In this document: piece by piece, positions 54,949-62,181 of the stretch
Numbering within the stretch: the first letter of the stretch is position 1
Layout of the letters: the number at the start of each line of letters is the position of its first letter
Program-made: the position numbers and the translations under genes
The notes under the pieces: generated by a model
The model's database searches: none
What the model saw: the letters and a program-made list of their open reading frames with translations, nothing else
What the model was told of the DNA's origin: nothing
Origin: JBBQXY01 sp051004815
GTDB lineage: Bacteria > Chloroflexota > Ktedonobacteria > Ktedonobacterales > Ktedonobacteraceae
Assembly: GCA_051004815.1 (NCBI GenBank)
Contig: JBPCJY010000059.1
Coordinates: forward strand, 1-62,181
Direction: 5' to 3'
DNA length: 62,181 nucleotides

Positions 54949-56520
54949 TCAAACTGTATTAATGCGTGGAAACAAAACTGTTCCCAGTTTGACATGTGTG
55001 AAAACTCCACTGCCCCATGTTCCTTGCTTAAGCCAGGTTCCCTTTTCGATTGGTTCCGCGCCAAGCTGCTCTACTATTCGATTGCTCGCCGTCGGAAGAA
55101 ACGGTGCCAGGTAGATTGCTAGCAGCCGTGTAGCCTCCGCCGCGTTAAACAACACGGTGTCCAAACGCCCCTCCTGCCCCGCTTGCCGTGCCAGTCGCCA
55201 TGGTTCGCTCTGTTCAATGTACTGGTTCGTGCGGCGTACAAAGTTCCAAATTCTGCTCAGGGCATTACCAACCGCCCAACGCTCCAGGGCTAGCTTTGTC
55301 CCTTGCAACGTAGCACTAGCTACCTGTTGTAGCACTATCTCCCGCTCACCATTCTCCCCGGCTGGGGGTACAATCCTTCCCCGGTAGCGTTGAATCATTG
55401 AAACCACGCGGTTGAGCAGGTTGCCCAGATCGTTTGCCAGTTCATCGTTATAGTGACGGATGAAGCCGCTGCGCGAAAAATCTCCATCGGCGGCAAACGA
55501 CAGGTTGCGCAACAGGTTGTAGCGCACAGCATCCACGCCAAATTCGTCCACCAGCTCCACAGGGTCAATGACGTTCCCCGCCGTCTTCGAGATGCGTTGA
55601 CCATCCAGGGTGATAAAGCCATGTACTGCGATCTGGCGCGGCAGTGGCAATCCCGCCGAGAGCAGCATCGCAGGCCAGTACAGACAGTGAAAGCGTGTAA
55701 TATCTTTCCCGATCACATGCGCGTCCGCTGGCCAGTAGCGTGCGAATTTCTCCTGCTCAGCGGGAAAGCCGACAGCAGTCAGGTAGTTGGTCAGCGCGTC
55801 AAACCACACGTAGATGACTTGTTGCTCGTCACCCGGCACTGGGACGCCCCATGCTGGCGTTCCGGGCCGCACACGCCGCGACACCGAGAAATCGCGCAGT
55901 CCCTGCTTCAGCAATCCCACCACTTCTGCTCTCCTGATGGAAGGCACAATAAAGTCTGGGTGCTCGGTGATATGGGCGAGCAGACGGTCACTATATGCAG
56001 TGAGAGCAAAAAAGTAGTTCTCCTCCTCCAACCATTCAGGCACAATCGAAGGATGGTTGGGACACCTGCCATTTACCAGTTCGTCATCGTTATAAAAGGT
56101 GTTGCAATTGGGGCAATACCAGCCGGAGTACCTGCCAGTATAAATGTCACCATTGGCCTGGGCGCGGCGGAACATCTCCTGGGAAGCCCGTACATGCCGC
56201 TCCCCCGTCGTTCTCATCCAATAATCATAATCGACATTTAGCTTCGACCACGCCAGTCGAAAGGCTTCATCCATGCGATTGATCCACGCACCCGGCTCTG
56301 TATCATGCGCCTGCGCCGCCGTAATCACATGCTGGCTATTTTCATCTACACCGGTGCTGAAAAGAGTGTCGTGATCCAGCAACCGGTGGGAACGCGCCAC
56401 GACATCCGCCACCACTTTTTCTAGCGCATGGCCAATGGTTGGTGGCCCATTAGGATAATCAATAGCTGTTGTAATGTAGTAGCGTTTACGTGCGGGTTCA
56501 TCCTCGTGTGTCGTCGTCAT
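54949..56520 (-). CDS. metG: Methionyl-tRNA synthetase
   Basis: Charges tRNA-Met; essential, cytoplasmic. 523 residues. HIGH motif appears as PPTIGHALE (His31), the zinc-knuckle as CPNCNTFYNDDELVNGRCPNH, the KMSKS loop as GQRISKTAGN, with the usual anticodon-binding alpha-helical domain in the C-terminal third. No C-terminal dimerisation domain. GAGGTGAG precedes the ATG. It is preceded by a 300-base leader and followed by an ABC exporter operon. Confidence 0.96.
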   Translation of the reverse strand: MTTTHEDEPARKRYYITTAIDYPNGPPTIGHALEKVVADVVARSHRLLDHDTLFSTGVDENSQHVITAAQAHDTEPGAWINRMDEAFRLAWSKLNVDYDYWMRTTGERHVRASQEMFRRAQANGDIYTGRYSGWYCPNCNTFYNDDELVNGRCPNHPSIVPEWLEEENYFFALTAYSDRLLAHITEHPDFIVPSIRRAEVVGLLKQGLRDFSVSRRVRPGTPAWGVPVPGDEQQVIYVWFDALTNYLTAVGFPAEQEKFARYWPADAHVIGKDITRFHCLYWPAMLLSAGLPLPRQIAVHGFITLDGQRISKTAGNVIDPVELVDEFGVDAVRYNLLRNLSFAADGDFSRSGFIRHYNDELANDLGNLLNRVVSMIQRYRGRIVPPAGENGEREIVLQQVASATLQGTKLALERWAVGNALSRIWNFVRRTNQYIEQSEPWRLARQAGQEGRLDTVLFNAAEATRLLAIYLAPFLPTASNRIVEQLGAEPIEKGTWLKQGTWGSGVFTHVKLGTVLFPRINTV

Positions 56521-56569
56521 CTCTCACCTCTGTCTGCTTTCATGAATGAATAGCTTGGAATATAAAGAA

Positions 56570-56596
56570 GGGGTGCAGGCTTGTCGCCTGCACCCC
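56570..56596 (-). terminator. Strong hairpin in the metG leader
   Basis: GGGGTGCAGGC (56570-56580) and its exact complement (56586-56596), 5-base loop, followed on the minus strand by TTCTTTAT, about 50 bases before the metG start. Works as an intrinsic terminator by appearance, so metG may be controlled by attenuation; alternatively it is a stray palindromic repeat. Confidence 0.55.
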
Positions 56597-56830
56597 TGGT
56601 ACGTCTTATGTGGTTAAGCTGATGCTCATCAAGTAAGCATAGGTAGTAAACGTGCAGAGGACAGCGACACTTTGTGACACACCATGAAAATGGTGCCGCA
56701 AAGGGTGAGCATAGACATAATATATGATGCAGTATAAGAATGTGCGTGCGCCATGTTTGTCGTCCTCTTACATTTTTAGGGGAAACATCGGTCAAACAGC
56801 CGCTAACGAGGTTAACGGTTTCGTAATACG

Positions 56831-56860
56831 AGTGTACCTGTAAATGTTGCGCTTTGTCAA
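56831..56860 (-). promoter_or_regulatory. Likely metG promoter
   Basis: Perfect TTGACA (minus strand, 56860-56855) and TACACT (56836-56831) with an 18-base spacer. The predicted transcript has a leader of about 300 bases. Confidence 0.6.
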
Positions 56861-56885
56861 GGCTTTTTTGCGAAAAAGAGCACTC

Positions 56886-56914
56886 TTTCAATCAGATAGA
56901 TAATATGCTATAGT
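56886..56914 (+). promoter_or_regulatory. Possible promoter of the membrane kinase gene
   Basis: TTTCAA (56886-56891) and TATAGT (56909-56914), 17 bases apart, about 60 bases before the ATG. Confidence 0.4.
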
Positions 56915-56974
56915 ACCCTTCGAGAGAGCTACACATCTTCACTCTACTGCACTGATTGTAGATAGGAATACCGT

Positions 56975-58915
56975 ATGTTGCTGACAGGAATGCAGCTCGG
57001 CCATTTTCGCCTGAAAGACCTTATCGGGAGAAGCGCGAACGATGTCTATCTCGCGGATGATATACGCTTGCCGGGTCGTGAGGTAGCTATCAAATTGGCA
57101 CAATCGGATCTCGCGTCCTTCTCCACCGATGGTGACCTCAAGCAGGCCGTCAACCAATTCAAGCAAGAGGCACAGATCGTTGGCGGTCTCCGTCACCCCA
57201 ATATTTTGCCACTTTTTGAATATGGCGAAGAAATTCAGTATGCTACCATCTTTACCTATCTGGTCATGCCATACATCAAAGATGGCACACTGGAACGTTG
57301 GGTGAAGCAACGTACCGGAAGTTTTCGGAACATGTTACCCTTGCAGGAGGTCGGCGCAATCATCCGCGTGGCTGCCGATGCATTGCAGTGCGCCCATAAC
57401 CAGAACGTCATGCACCGCGATGTGAAGCCGTCCAATTTTCTCATTGACAATAAGACCAGCGATTTGAGCAATCCCCACATCCTGCTCGCCGATTTTGGCA
57501 TCGCGAAAATCAGTGGGATAGACTTGACCACCAGGGCCATCGGTACCTTCTCCTATATGGCACCTGAGCAGTGGGAAGGCCATCCTACCAAAGCTGGCGA
57601 TCAATACTCGCTAGCAATTATCACGTACCAACTGCTCACGGGCCATCTGCCGTTTACAGGAAATACGCTAGAACTCTATCGGCAGCACAGTCAGCAAGAC
57701 CCCTTGCCACCAAGCAGGCTCAAACCTACGCTCTCCGCTGCTATCGACACTGTTATCTTGCGTGCGTTAGCGAAAAATCCTGCTGCTCGCTACCCAACGA
57801 TCACGCAATTTGCCGAGGCACTGCAAGCGGCTATTCTTCAGCCGCCACCACCACTTAACGTTCCACTGACGATCAAAGCAGCTGAGGCGAAAGCCGGTCT
57901 CACAACAACGGTAGCAATTCCTGGCGGTCAACCTCTTTCCGTCTCCATACCGCCCAATGCACAGGATGGACAAATCATCCGTTTGGACGGTAAAGGAACC
58001 TTGCACAATGATGGCTCCAGAGGCACGATCATCATCACACTCACGGTCATACCAGACAAGGCTAAGGGTAAAGTACGCTCCTTTCACGATGATGATACTC
58101 TCCCTTGGAAGGCTAGCAAGATATTCTTCGCCAGCCTGGCATTGCTCATCATCCTGGGTAGCACGATTCCAATCTATTTCATCTGGAACACCCATAACCA
58201 AATGATAGCAGCACTCAATGCGACTGCTACATCCAATACTCGTGCGACTGCTACATCCAATGCTCATGCGACTGCTACAGGCATAGCTAATAGAGACGCC
58301 ACTGCCATCGCATTTGCTCACGCGACAGCAACCGTCGGTGTTATCCAAACTGCCATTGCTGGTCCACCTACCTATCATGACCCACTCAATAATGCCAACA
58401 ATCCCGCTACCAAAAATGCGGCCTGGGATAATGGCAGAACCTTTTGCAGCTTTCAGCAGGATGGCTATCATATCTCAGCCTCGTCGCGCACAACACAGCC
58501 ACAGCCATGTTTGGAAAGCAACCAAAAATATCAGAATGTTGTGATCACTGTTGATATGAGTATCAAAAGCCACGTTTCTTCTGGCGGTCTGTTATTTTAT
58601 GTCCAAAACGATACGAAAAGTTCCTACTTCTTTGAAGTAAGTCCTAGCCTGGGTGCGTATAAAATTTCGCTTTTTGACTGTGCTTGCAAAGCGCTACTAG
58701 GCTGGACCGCATCACCCGGCATCCAACATGGGCAAAGCATGAACACCTTACAAGTGATCGTCAACAATAATGATTTCAAATTCTACGTTAACGGGATATT
58801 TCTCAAAGAAATTACGGACTCCACGTACACCATCGGCGGTCTAGGCCTTGCCTGCTATGATTATGGCCATGGAGGAGAAGCCGTCTTTAGCAATCTCAAA
58901 GTCTATTCCGCTTAA
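56975..58915 (+). CDS. Membrane Ser/Thr kinase with DnaJ-C-like segment and exported sensor domain
   Basis: 646 residues. Kinase domain about 8-285: Lys in EVAIKLAQ, HRDVKPSN, LADFGIAK, MAPEQWEG. At about 300-365 lies a segment like the DnaJ C-terminal substrate domain (PLTIKAAEAKAGLTTTV, then SIPPNAQDGQIIRLDGKGTL and a beta hairpin). One membrane helix at about 390-410 (FFASLALLIILGSTIPIYFI) is followed by an Ala/Thr-rich stalk of repeated ATATSN units and a C-terminal LamG/DUF1080-like beta-sandwich outside the cell. The stalk and sandwich likely sense a ligand or bind sugar. Upstream AGGA before the ATG. Monocistronic. Confidence 0.88.
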   Translation: MLLTGMQLGHFRLKDLIGRSANDVYLADDIRLPGREVAIKLAQSDLASFSTDGDLKQAVNQFKQEAQIVGGLRHPNILPLFEYGEEIQYATIFTYLVMPYIKDGTLERWVKQRTGSFRNMLPLQEVGAIIRVAADALQCAHNQNVMHRDVKPSNFLIDNKTSDLSNPHILLADFGIAKISGIDLTTRAIGTFSYMAPEQWEGHPTKAGDQYSLAIITYQLLTGHLPFTGNTLELYRQHSQQDPLPPSRLKPTLSAAIDTVILRALAKNPAARYPTITQFAEALQAAILQPPPPLNVPLTIKAAEAKAGLTTTVAIPGGQPLSVSIPPNAQDGQIIRLDGKGTLHNDGSRGTIIITLTVIPDKAKGKVRSFHDDDTLPWKASKIFFASLALLIILGSTIPIYFIWNTHNQMIAALNATATSNTRATATSNAHATATGIANRDATAIAFAHATATVGVIQTAIAGPPTYHDPLNNANNPATKNAAWDNGRTFCSFQQDGYHISASSRTTQPQPCLESNQKYQNVVITVDMSIKSHVSSGGLLFYVQNDTKSSYFFEVSPSLGAYKISLFDCACKALLGWTASPGIQHGQSMNTLQVIVNNNDFKFYVNGIFLKEITDSTYTIGGLGLACYDYGHGGEAVFSNLKVYSA

Positions 58916-59009
58916 CAAGATTAGCTGTAGTCATGCCTCAGTTGAGTCTAAGAGCTGGGGAAACACAGTATTATATATAGTATGTAGGAGCGTAATGAAT
59001 TGCGCCACT

Positions 59010-59243
59010 CTGGGAAGTCTTACACGGGTGGTTTTTTCGGAGTGCGTAGGGACACAAGGGGAAGCGTGGGGTTGAGTGGGGGCCTTGTGCTTGTCCTCGG
59101 TGGAAGTACAGAATCCCCACCAGGACAGGCACAAGGCCCCCGCATCCCCTCTTCACTATTACCTGCCCCCCAGGCAGGGTACCCTGTCCCTACGCATACC
59201 ATCACCTCATTCCCAAAAGCCTATCTGTGTAAGCTTCTGGGAC
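59010..59243. repeat. Palindromic intergenic element, copy 2
   Basis: About 234 bp, same plan as the element at 19969-20245: end motif GAAGTCTTACAC facing GTGTAAGCTTC, inner TGCGTAGGGACA with its complement TGTCCCTACGCA, and a centre GGGGGCCTTGTGCTTGTCC facing GGACAGGCACAAGGCCCCC. The two copies share the core but differ in tips and length. Lies between the kinase and dynamin genes; 58916-59009 shows nothing else. Confidence 0.78.
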
Positions 59244-59288
59244 AGTAGGGTAAGCATACTTCAGGAGATTTGGGAGCGAGTTTAGGCT

Positions 59289-61049
59289 ATGCCAAAAATA
59301 GATGCACATACCCAACAACGAGCAATATTACAGCGGGAGCGGCACATAGCCAACGCGCTAAAAACTTGCCTGGTCAACATCGAGGGGGTGGACATTCATG
59401 CCTCAACATTAGAGCAGGTTATCACTTCGCTTGACGAACTCTTTCTGCTGGTCATTGTAGGCGAATTCAACGCGGGCAAATCGGCGTTGATTAATGCTCT
59501 ATTACGCTCTCCCGTCTTGCCAGAAGGTGTCACGCCCACCACTGCCAAAATCACCAAAATACGTTACGGCGAACAAAGTCGCCAAACGCAGCTTGATCAG
59601 TACACCATCGAGCAACTCTACCCCGCCGACTTCTTGCGGAATATCAGCATCGTCGATACTCCTGGCATCAATGCAGTCGTGCGTGAACATGAGCGTATGA
59701 CGAAGGATTTTATTCCCCGCAGCGACCTCATCCTGCTCGTCACCTCTGCCGACCGTCCCTTTACCGAGAGCGAACGAGCCTTCCTGGAGGGGATTCAGCG
59801 GTGGGGTAAAAAAATCATGATCGTGCTCAACAAAGCTGACCTTTATCGTACACAGGCGGACTTTGCCAGGGCATTGGCCTTTATTTCCGATAGTTGTCAG
59901 CGTTTGCTCGGCTTCCAACCGGAAATTTTCCCGGTTTCCGTCTTGCAGGCCCAACAATCGTATACCGCAATTGGCCATGATGCCATTCGCCTGTGGGAGA
60001 GCAGTCGCATCGGTACACTCGAAAACTACCTGTTCCACAAGTTAGACGAAGGCGAACGCGCCCGTCTGAAACTTCTCAGTCCCCTGGGTGTTATGCAGCG
60101 TCTCATCGCGGAAACACAGGGAGCCGTTGAGGAGCGTTCGCGTCTGCTCACCGAAGACAACCGCACAGTGAATGCTATCGAGGCCAACTTGCAGCAATAT
60201 CGCCAGGAGATGGAACAGAACTTCGCCCATCGATTGGGCGAAATTGAGAATATCGTGTTGGAGATGAGCCAGCGCGGCGACCGCTTCTTTGACGATACCA
60301 TCCGTTTACGCCACACACTTGAGCTGGTCAGAGCCGACAAGATTCGCCGCCAATTTGAAGAGGCCGTCGTCGGCGATAGCGCGTCGCGTATTGATAGTGC
60401 CGTCAAAGACCTTACCGACTGGTTGGCCGACCAGGAGCAGAAACTGCGCCAATCCATCATGGACTACCTGGATCAAAGGCGCAAAGCGAGCAGTATCCGC
60501 GATGATCAGATGATTGGCACCATCAATCGGCAATTTGACTATAACCGGCAATCACTCCTGCGAGCGGTCTTTGAACGAGCCAGCAAGCTGGTGGAAGCCT
60601 TTGATCAGCAAGCGGAGGCGCAGCAACTCTCGGAAGGCTTACAAAGCACTGTTGTACAAGCACTGCTCTTTGGGGCGGGTGGACTGACCCTTGGCACTAT
60701 CGGCGCGGTAGCAGCCGCCGCCATCGGTTTCACCTTTCTGGACGTAACGGGCATCACCGCTGGAGCGGTGGCCGTCATCTTTGGTCTCTTCATCCTTCCG
60801 GCCCGTAAGGCCAAGGCCAAGCGCGACTTCGATGAGAAAATGCAAGAACTGCGCCAGCATCTCCACACGCTCATGAACGAACAGTTCAGCAAAGAACTCA
60901 ATAGCTCCATCCAACGCGTCTACGATGCTCTCGCCCCCTACATCCGCTTCGTGCGAGCCGAACAAGCAAAAGTCGTCGCCATCCGCCAGCAACTCACTCC
61001 CCTCGACACCGAAGTACTCCAATTGAAAAACACTATTGAGACTATGTGA
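59289..61049 (+). CDS. Bacterial dynamin-like GTPase
   Basis: 586 residues. GTPase motifs: G1 GEFNAGKSAL (58-67), G2 TPTTAK, G3 VDTPGI, G4 LNKADLY. A long helical stalk (about 260-440) and a paired hydrophobic segment (about 455-515, with FGAGGLTLGTIG and TAGAVAVIFGLFI) act as membrane paddle. Bacterial dynamins often come as tandem pairs; only one is here. Role in membrane remodelling, protection or vesicle formation; not decided by sequence. ATG start follows an imperfect GGGAG. Confidence 0.88.
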   Translation: MPKIDAHTQQRAILQRERHIANALKTCLVNIEGVDIHASTLEQVITSLDELFLLVIVGEFNAGKSALINALLRSPVLPEGVTPTTAKITKIRYGEQSRQTQLDQYTIEQLYPADFLRNISIVDTPGINAVVREHERMTKDFIPRSDLILLVTSADRPFTESERAFLEGIQRWGKKIMIVLNKADLYRTQADFARALAFISDSCQRLLGFQPEIFPVSVLQAQQSYTAIGHDAIRLWESSRIGTLENYLFHKLDEGERARLKLLSPLGVMQRLIAETQGAVEERSRLLTEDNRTVNAIEANLQQYRQEMEQNFAHRLGEIENIVLEMSQRGDRFFDDTIRLRHTLELVRADKIRRQFEEAVVGDSASRIDSAVKDLTDWLADQEQKLRQSIMDYLDQRRKASSIRDDQMIGTINRQFDYNRQSLLRAVFERASKLVEAFDQQAEAQQLSEGLQSTVVQALLFGAGGLTLGTIGAVAAAAIGFTFLDVTGITAGAVAVIFGLFILPARKAKAKRDFDEKMQELRQHLHTLMNEQFSKELNSSIQRVYDALAPYIRFVRAEQAKVVAIRQQLTPLDTEVLQLKNTIETM

Positions 61050-61151
61050 TTGTAAGGTACAAGGTATTCCTACGGCCTGGAATAATAAGATATAATATTG
61101 AAAGTTGCAGCAACAACAAAAACAACAGTATTTTGAAAGGCAGTTTGTTTT

Positions 61152-61847
61152 ATGGCAGTAGTACGTACATCCAACGTTGACTTGAAGGTCAATGGGAATA
61201 ATGCCTATGCTTTTGTGGCACAGCCCGATGACAATGCCACACATCCTGGCGTGGTATTGATACAGGAATGGTGGGGTATCGAACCTCATATTCGCGACCT
61301 GGCCCAGCGACTGGCAGCGGAAGGCTTTGTCGTCGCCGTTCCCGACCTCTTTCATGGCAAAATTGCTACCGAGCCGGACGATGCCCAGAAAATGGTCATG
61401 ATGATCGCGGGTAACATCGACCGGGCCGCTAAAGAGATTATTGGTGCGCTAGAAACAGTCAAAGCCATGCCTAATGTCGAACCAAAAAAGCTCGGCTTGA
61501 TGGGCTTCTGTGTTGGTGGCATGATGACCTACGTTGTCGCCTCGCGCTATCATGAGCTGGGCGCGGTCGTCCCATTCTATCCCGGTGGCTATGATCCCAA
61601 GCCAGCCGACGTGGCACAGGTCAACGCCCCCGTGCTGGCATTCTTTGGCAGACGAGATGACAGCATTCCCATGGCACAAGTGGAGAAGATCGAGAAAATG
61701 TACAAGGAAGCTGGCAAAGATCACACCGTCAAAGTCTACGATGCCGGCCATGCCTTTCTCAATCCCGATCATGGCATGGGCAACGAAAAGGTCGCCGCCG
61801 AAGCCTGGCCCCTGGCCGTCAACTTCTTGAAGGAGAAGTTGCGTTAA
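61152..61847 (+). CDS. Dienelactone hydrolase family protein
   Basis: 231 residues, alpha/beta-hydrolase. Triad Cys120 in GFCVGG, Asp169/170 in GRRDDS and His200 in DAGHAF, plus the Glu of QEWWG (39) typical of the family. Hydrolyses lactones or esters; a true dienelactone substrate is not implied. Followed by a strong hairpin at 61860-61927. Confidence 0.9.
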   Translation: MAVVRTSNVDLKVNGNNAYAFVAQPDDNATHPGVVLIQEWWGIEPHIRDLAQRLAAEGFVVAVPDLFHGKIATEPDDAQKMVMMIAGNIDRAAKEIIGALETVKAMPNVEPKKLGLMGFCVGGMMTYVVASRYHELGAVVPFYPGGYDPKPADVAQVNAPVLAFFGRRDDSIPMAQVEKIEKMYKEAGKDHTVKVYDAGHAFLNPDHGMGNEKVAAEAWPLAVNFLKEKLR

Positions 61848-61859
61848 GTTTTCTACAGG

Positions 61860-61927
61860 AAAAATGCTGGCCCTCCAAGACAAGTTGGCAGGCCCGACTG
61901 CTTACTCAGGTAAGGGCCAGCATTTTT
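61860..61927 (+). terminator. Terminator after the dienelactone hydrolase gene
   Basis: AAAAATGCTGGCCCT (61860-61874) and its exact complement (61913-61927) form a 15-bp stem ending in a T-run; the loop of 38 bases holds a smaller stem. Symmetric, so it can serve both strands. Confidence 0.75.
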
Positions 61928-62158
61928 CTCAAAGGCACGGTACCCTCGTGGTACACAGCGCGAAAAACTTCTGGTGAACCATTCCCTCACAACCATCATC
62001 CCCCTCGATACGTATATTTATCGGCAAAACAATAAGCACGAGTAGATTAACCACTATATAACCAATGTTGCTAGTTGAAAGGTAGGGTTTGCAAAAGAAA
62101 GAAGGTTGTGCGATTCTTGAGCCAAGAGCAAAACTATGGCGAAAAGGAGCACAACCTG
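61928..62158. other. Intergenic stretch with inverted repeat
   Basis: AGGTTGTGC (62103-62111) and its complement (62149-62157) lie just before the last start codon; the rest shows nothing recognisable. Such a repeat next to an incoming gene could be an insertion-sequence end, but the window stops too soon to say. Confidence 0.35.
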
Positions 62159-62181
62159 ATGCGAACCGAAGAGATAATCAT
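62159..62181 (+). CDS. Start of an open frame running off the window
   Basis: ATG at 62159 with AAGGAG about 10 bases upstream; only seven codons (MRTEEII) are inside. Function cannot be told. Confidence 0.35.

Noticed and set aside
56580..56700. T-box riboswitch before metG
   Set aside because: The conserved T-box sequence and a clear Met specifier stem could not be found; only the hairpin is supportable.
56517..56891. Open frame of 124 residues in the metG leader
   Set aside because: Overlaps the metG start, contains the terminator-like hairpin and has no family resemblance.
58200..58330. CRISPR-like repeats
   Set aside because: The short repeats encode the Ala/Thr-rich stalk of the membrane kinase; there are no spacers.

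Overview
The window looks like part of a chromosome from a Chloroflexota bacterium of the Ktedonobacter type. This is inferred from gene style only: zinc-ribbon/Ser-Thr kinase/TPR proteins, kinases fused to exported sensor domains, many ABC importers, a moderately high GC backbone and frequent TTG starts behind good ribosome binding sites. No rRNA, tRNA or CRISPR array was seen.

Layout: 0.1-4.5 kb, aconitase interrupted by a large intein. 5.0-7.4 kb, a NarL-type two-component pair. 7.7-11.4 kb, two paralogous zinc-ribbon/TPR proteins, one with an intact kinase and one with only a decayed kinase N-lobe. 11.7-19.8 kb, a Liv-type branched-chain/organic-acid ABC importer, an HMG-CoA-lyase-like enzyme, a class III CoA-transferase and an IclR regulator, probably one catabolic unit. 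20-21.7 kb, a palindromic intergenic element and an XdhC-type maturation protein. 41-52 kb, a LacI-controlled sugar operon (binding protein, two permeases, GH5, GH3, xylose isomerase, aldose epimerase). 52.2-56.5 kb, metG followed by an ABC-2 export system. 57-61.8 kb, a membrane Ser/Thr kinase with a DnaJ-C-like segment, a second copy of the palindromic element, a dynamin-like GTPase and a dienelactone hydrolase.

The centre (22,762-35,574) is a complete 12.8 kb Tn3-family transposon with matching terminal inverted repeats and a perfect 5-bp target duplication (TAGAC). It has split an MvaI/BcnI-like restriction endonuclease gene: the first 13 codons remain at 35,575-35,613, the rest at 21,860-22,761, and the two ends join in frame if the transposon and one TAGAC are removed. 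The neighbouring DNA methyltransferase (35.8-37.0 kb) is intact, so an ancestral divergent restriction-modification pair has become a methyltransferase with a disrupted partner.

The transposon cargo looks like a disulfide-rich secreted peptide (possibly bacteriocin) system: a MauE-like redox membrane protein, a MauD-like thioredoxin (frameshifted here), a 91-residue precursor with ten cysteines all in its C-terminal half, a signal peptidase I fused to a thioredoxin-fold domain without its CXXC, an ABC exporter without a peptidase domain, and an FtsX/MacB-type permease with its ATPase. The suggested flow is translation, disulfide formation (MauE/MauD), leader removal at an AQA site by the dedicated signal peptidase, export by the ABC transporter, and self-protection or further export by the FtsX/ATPase pair. 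I recognise the parts but not this combination.
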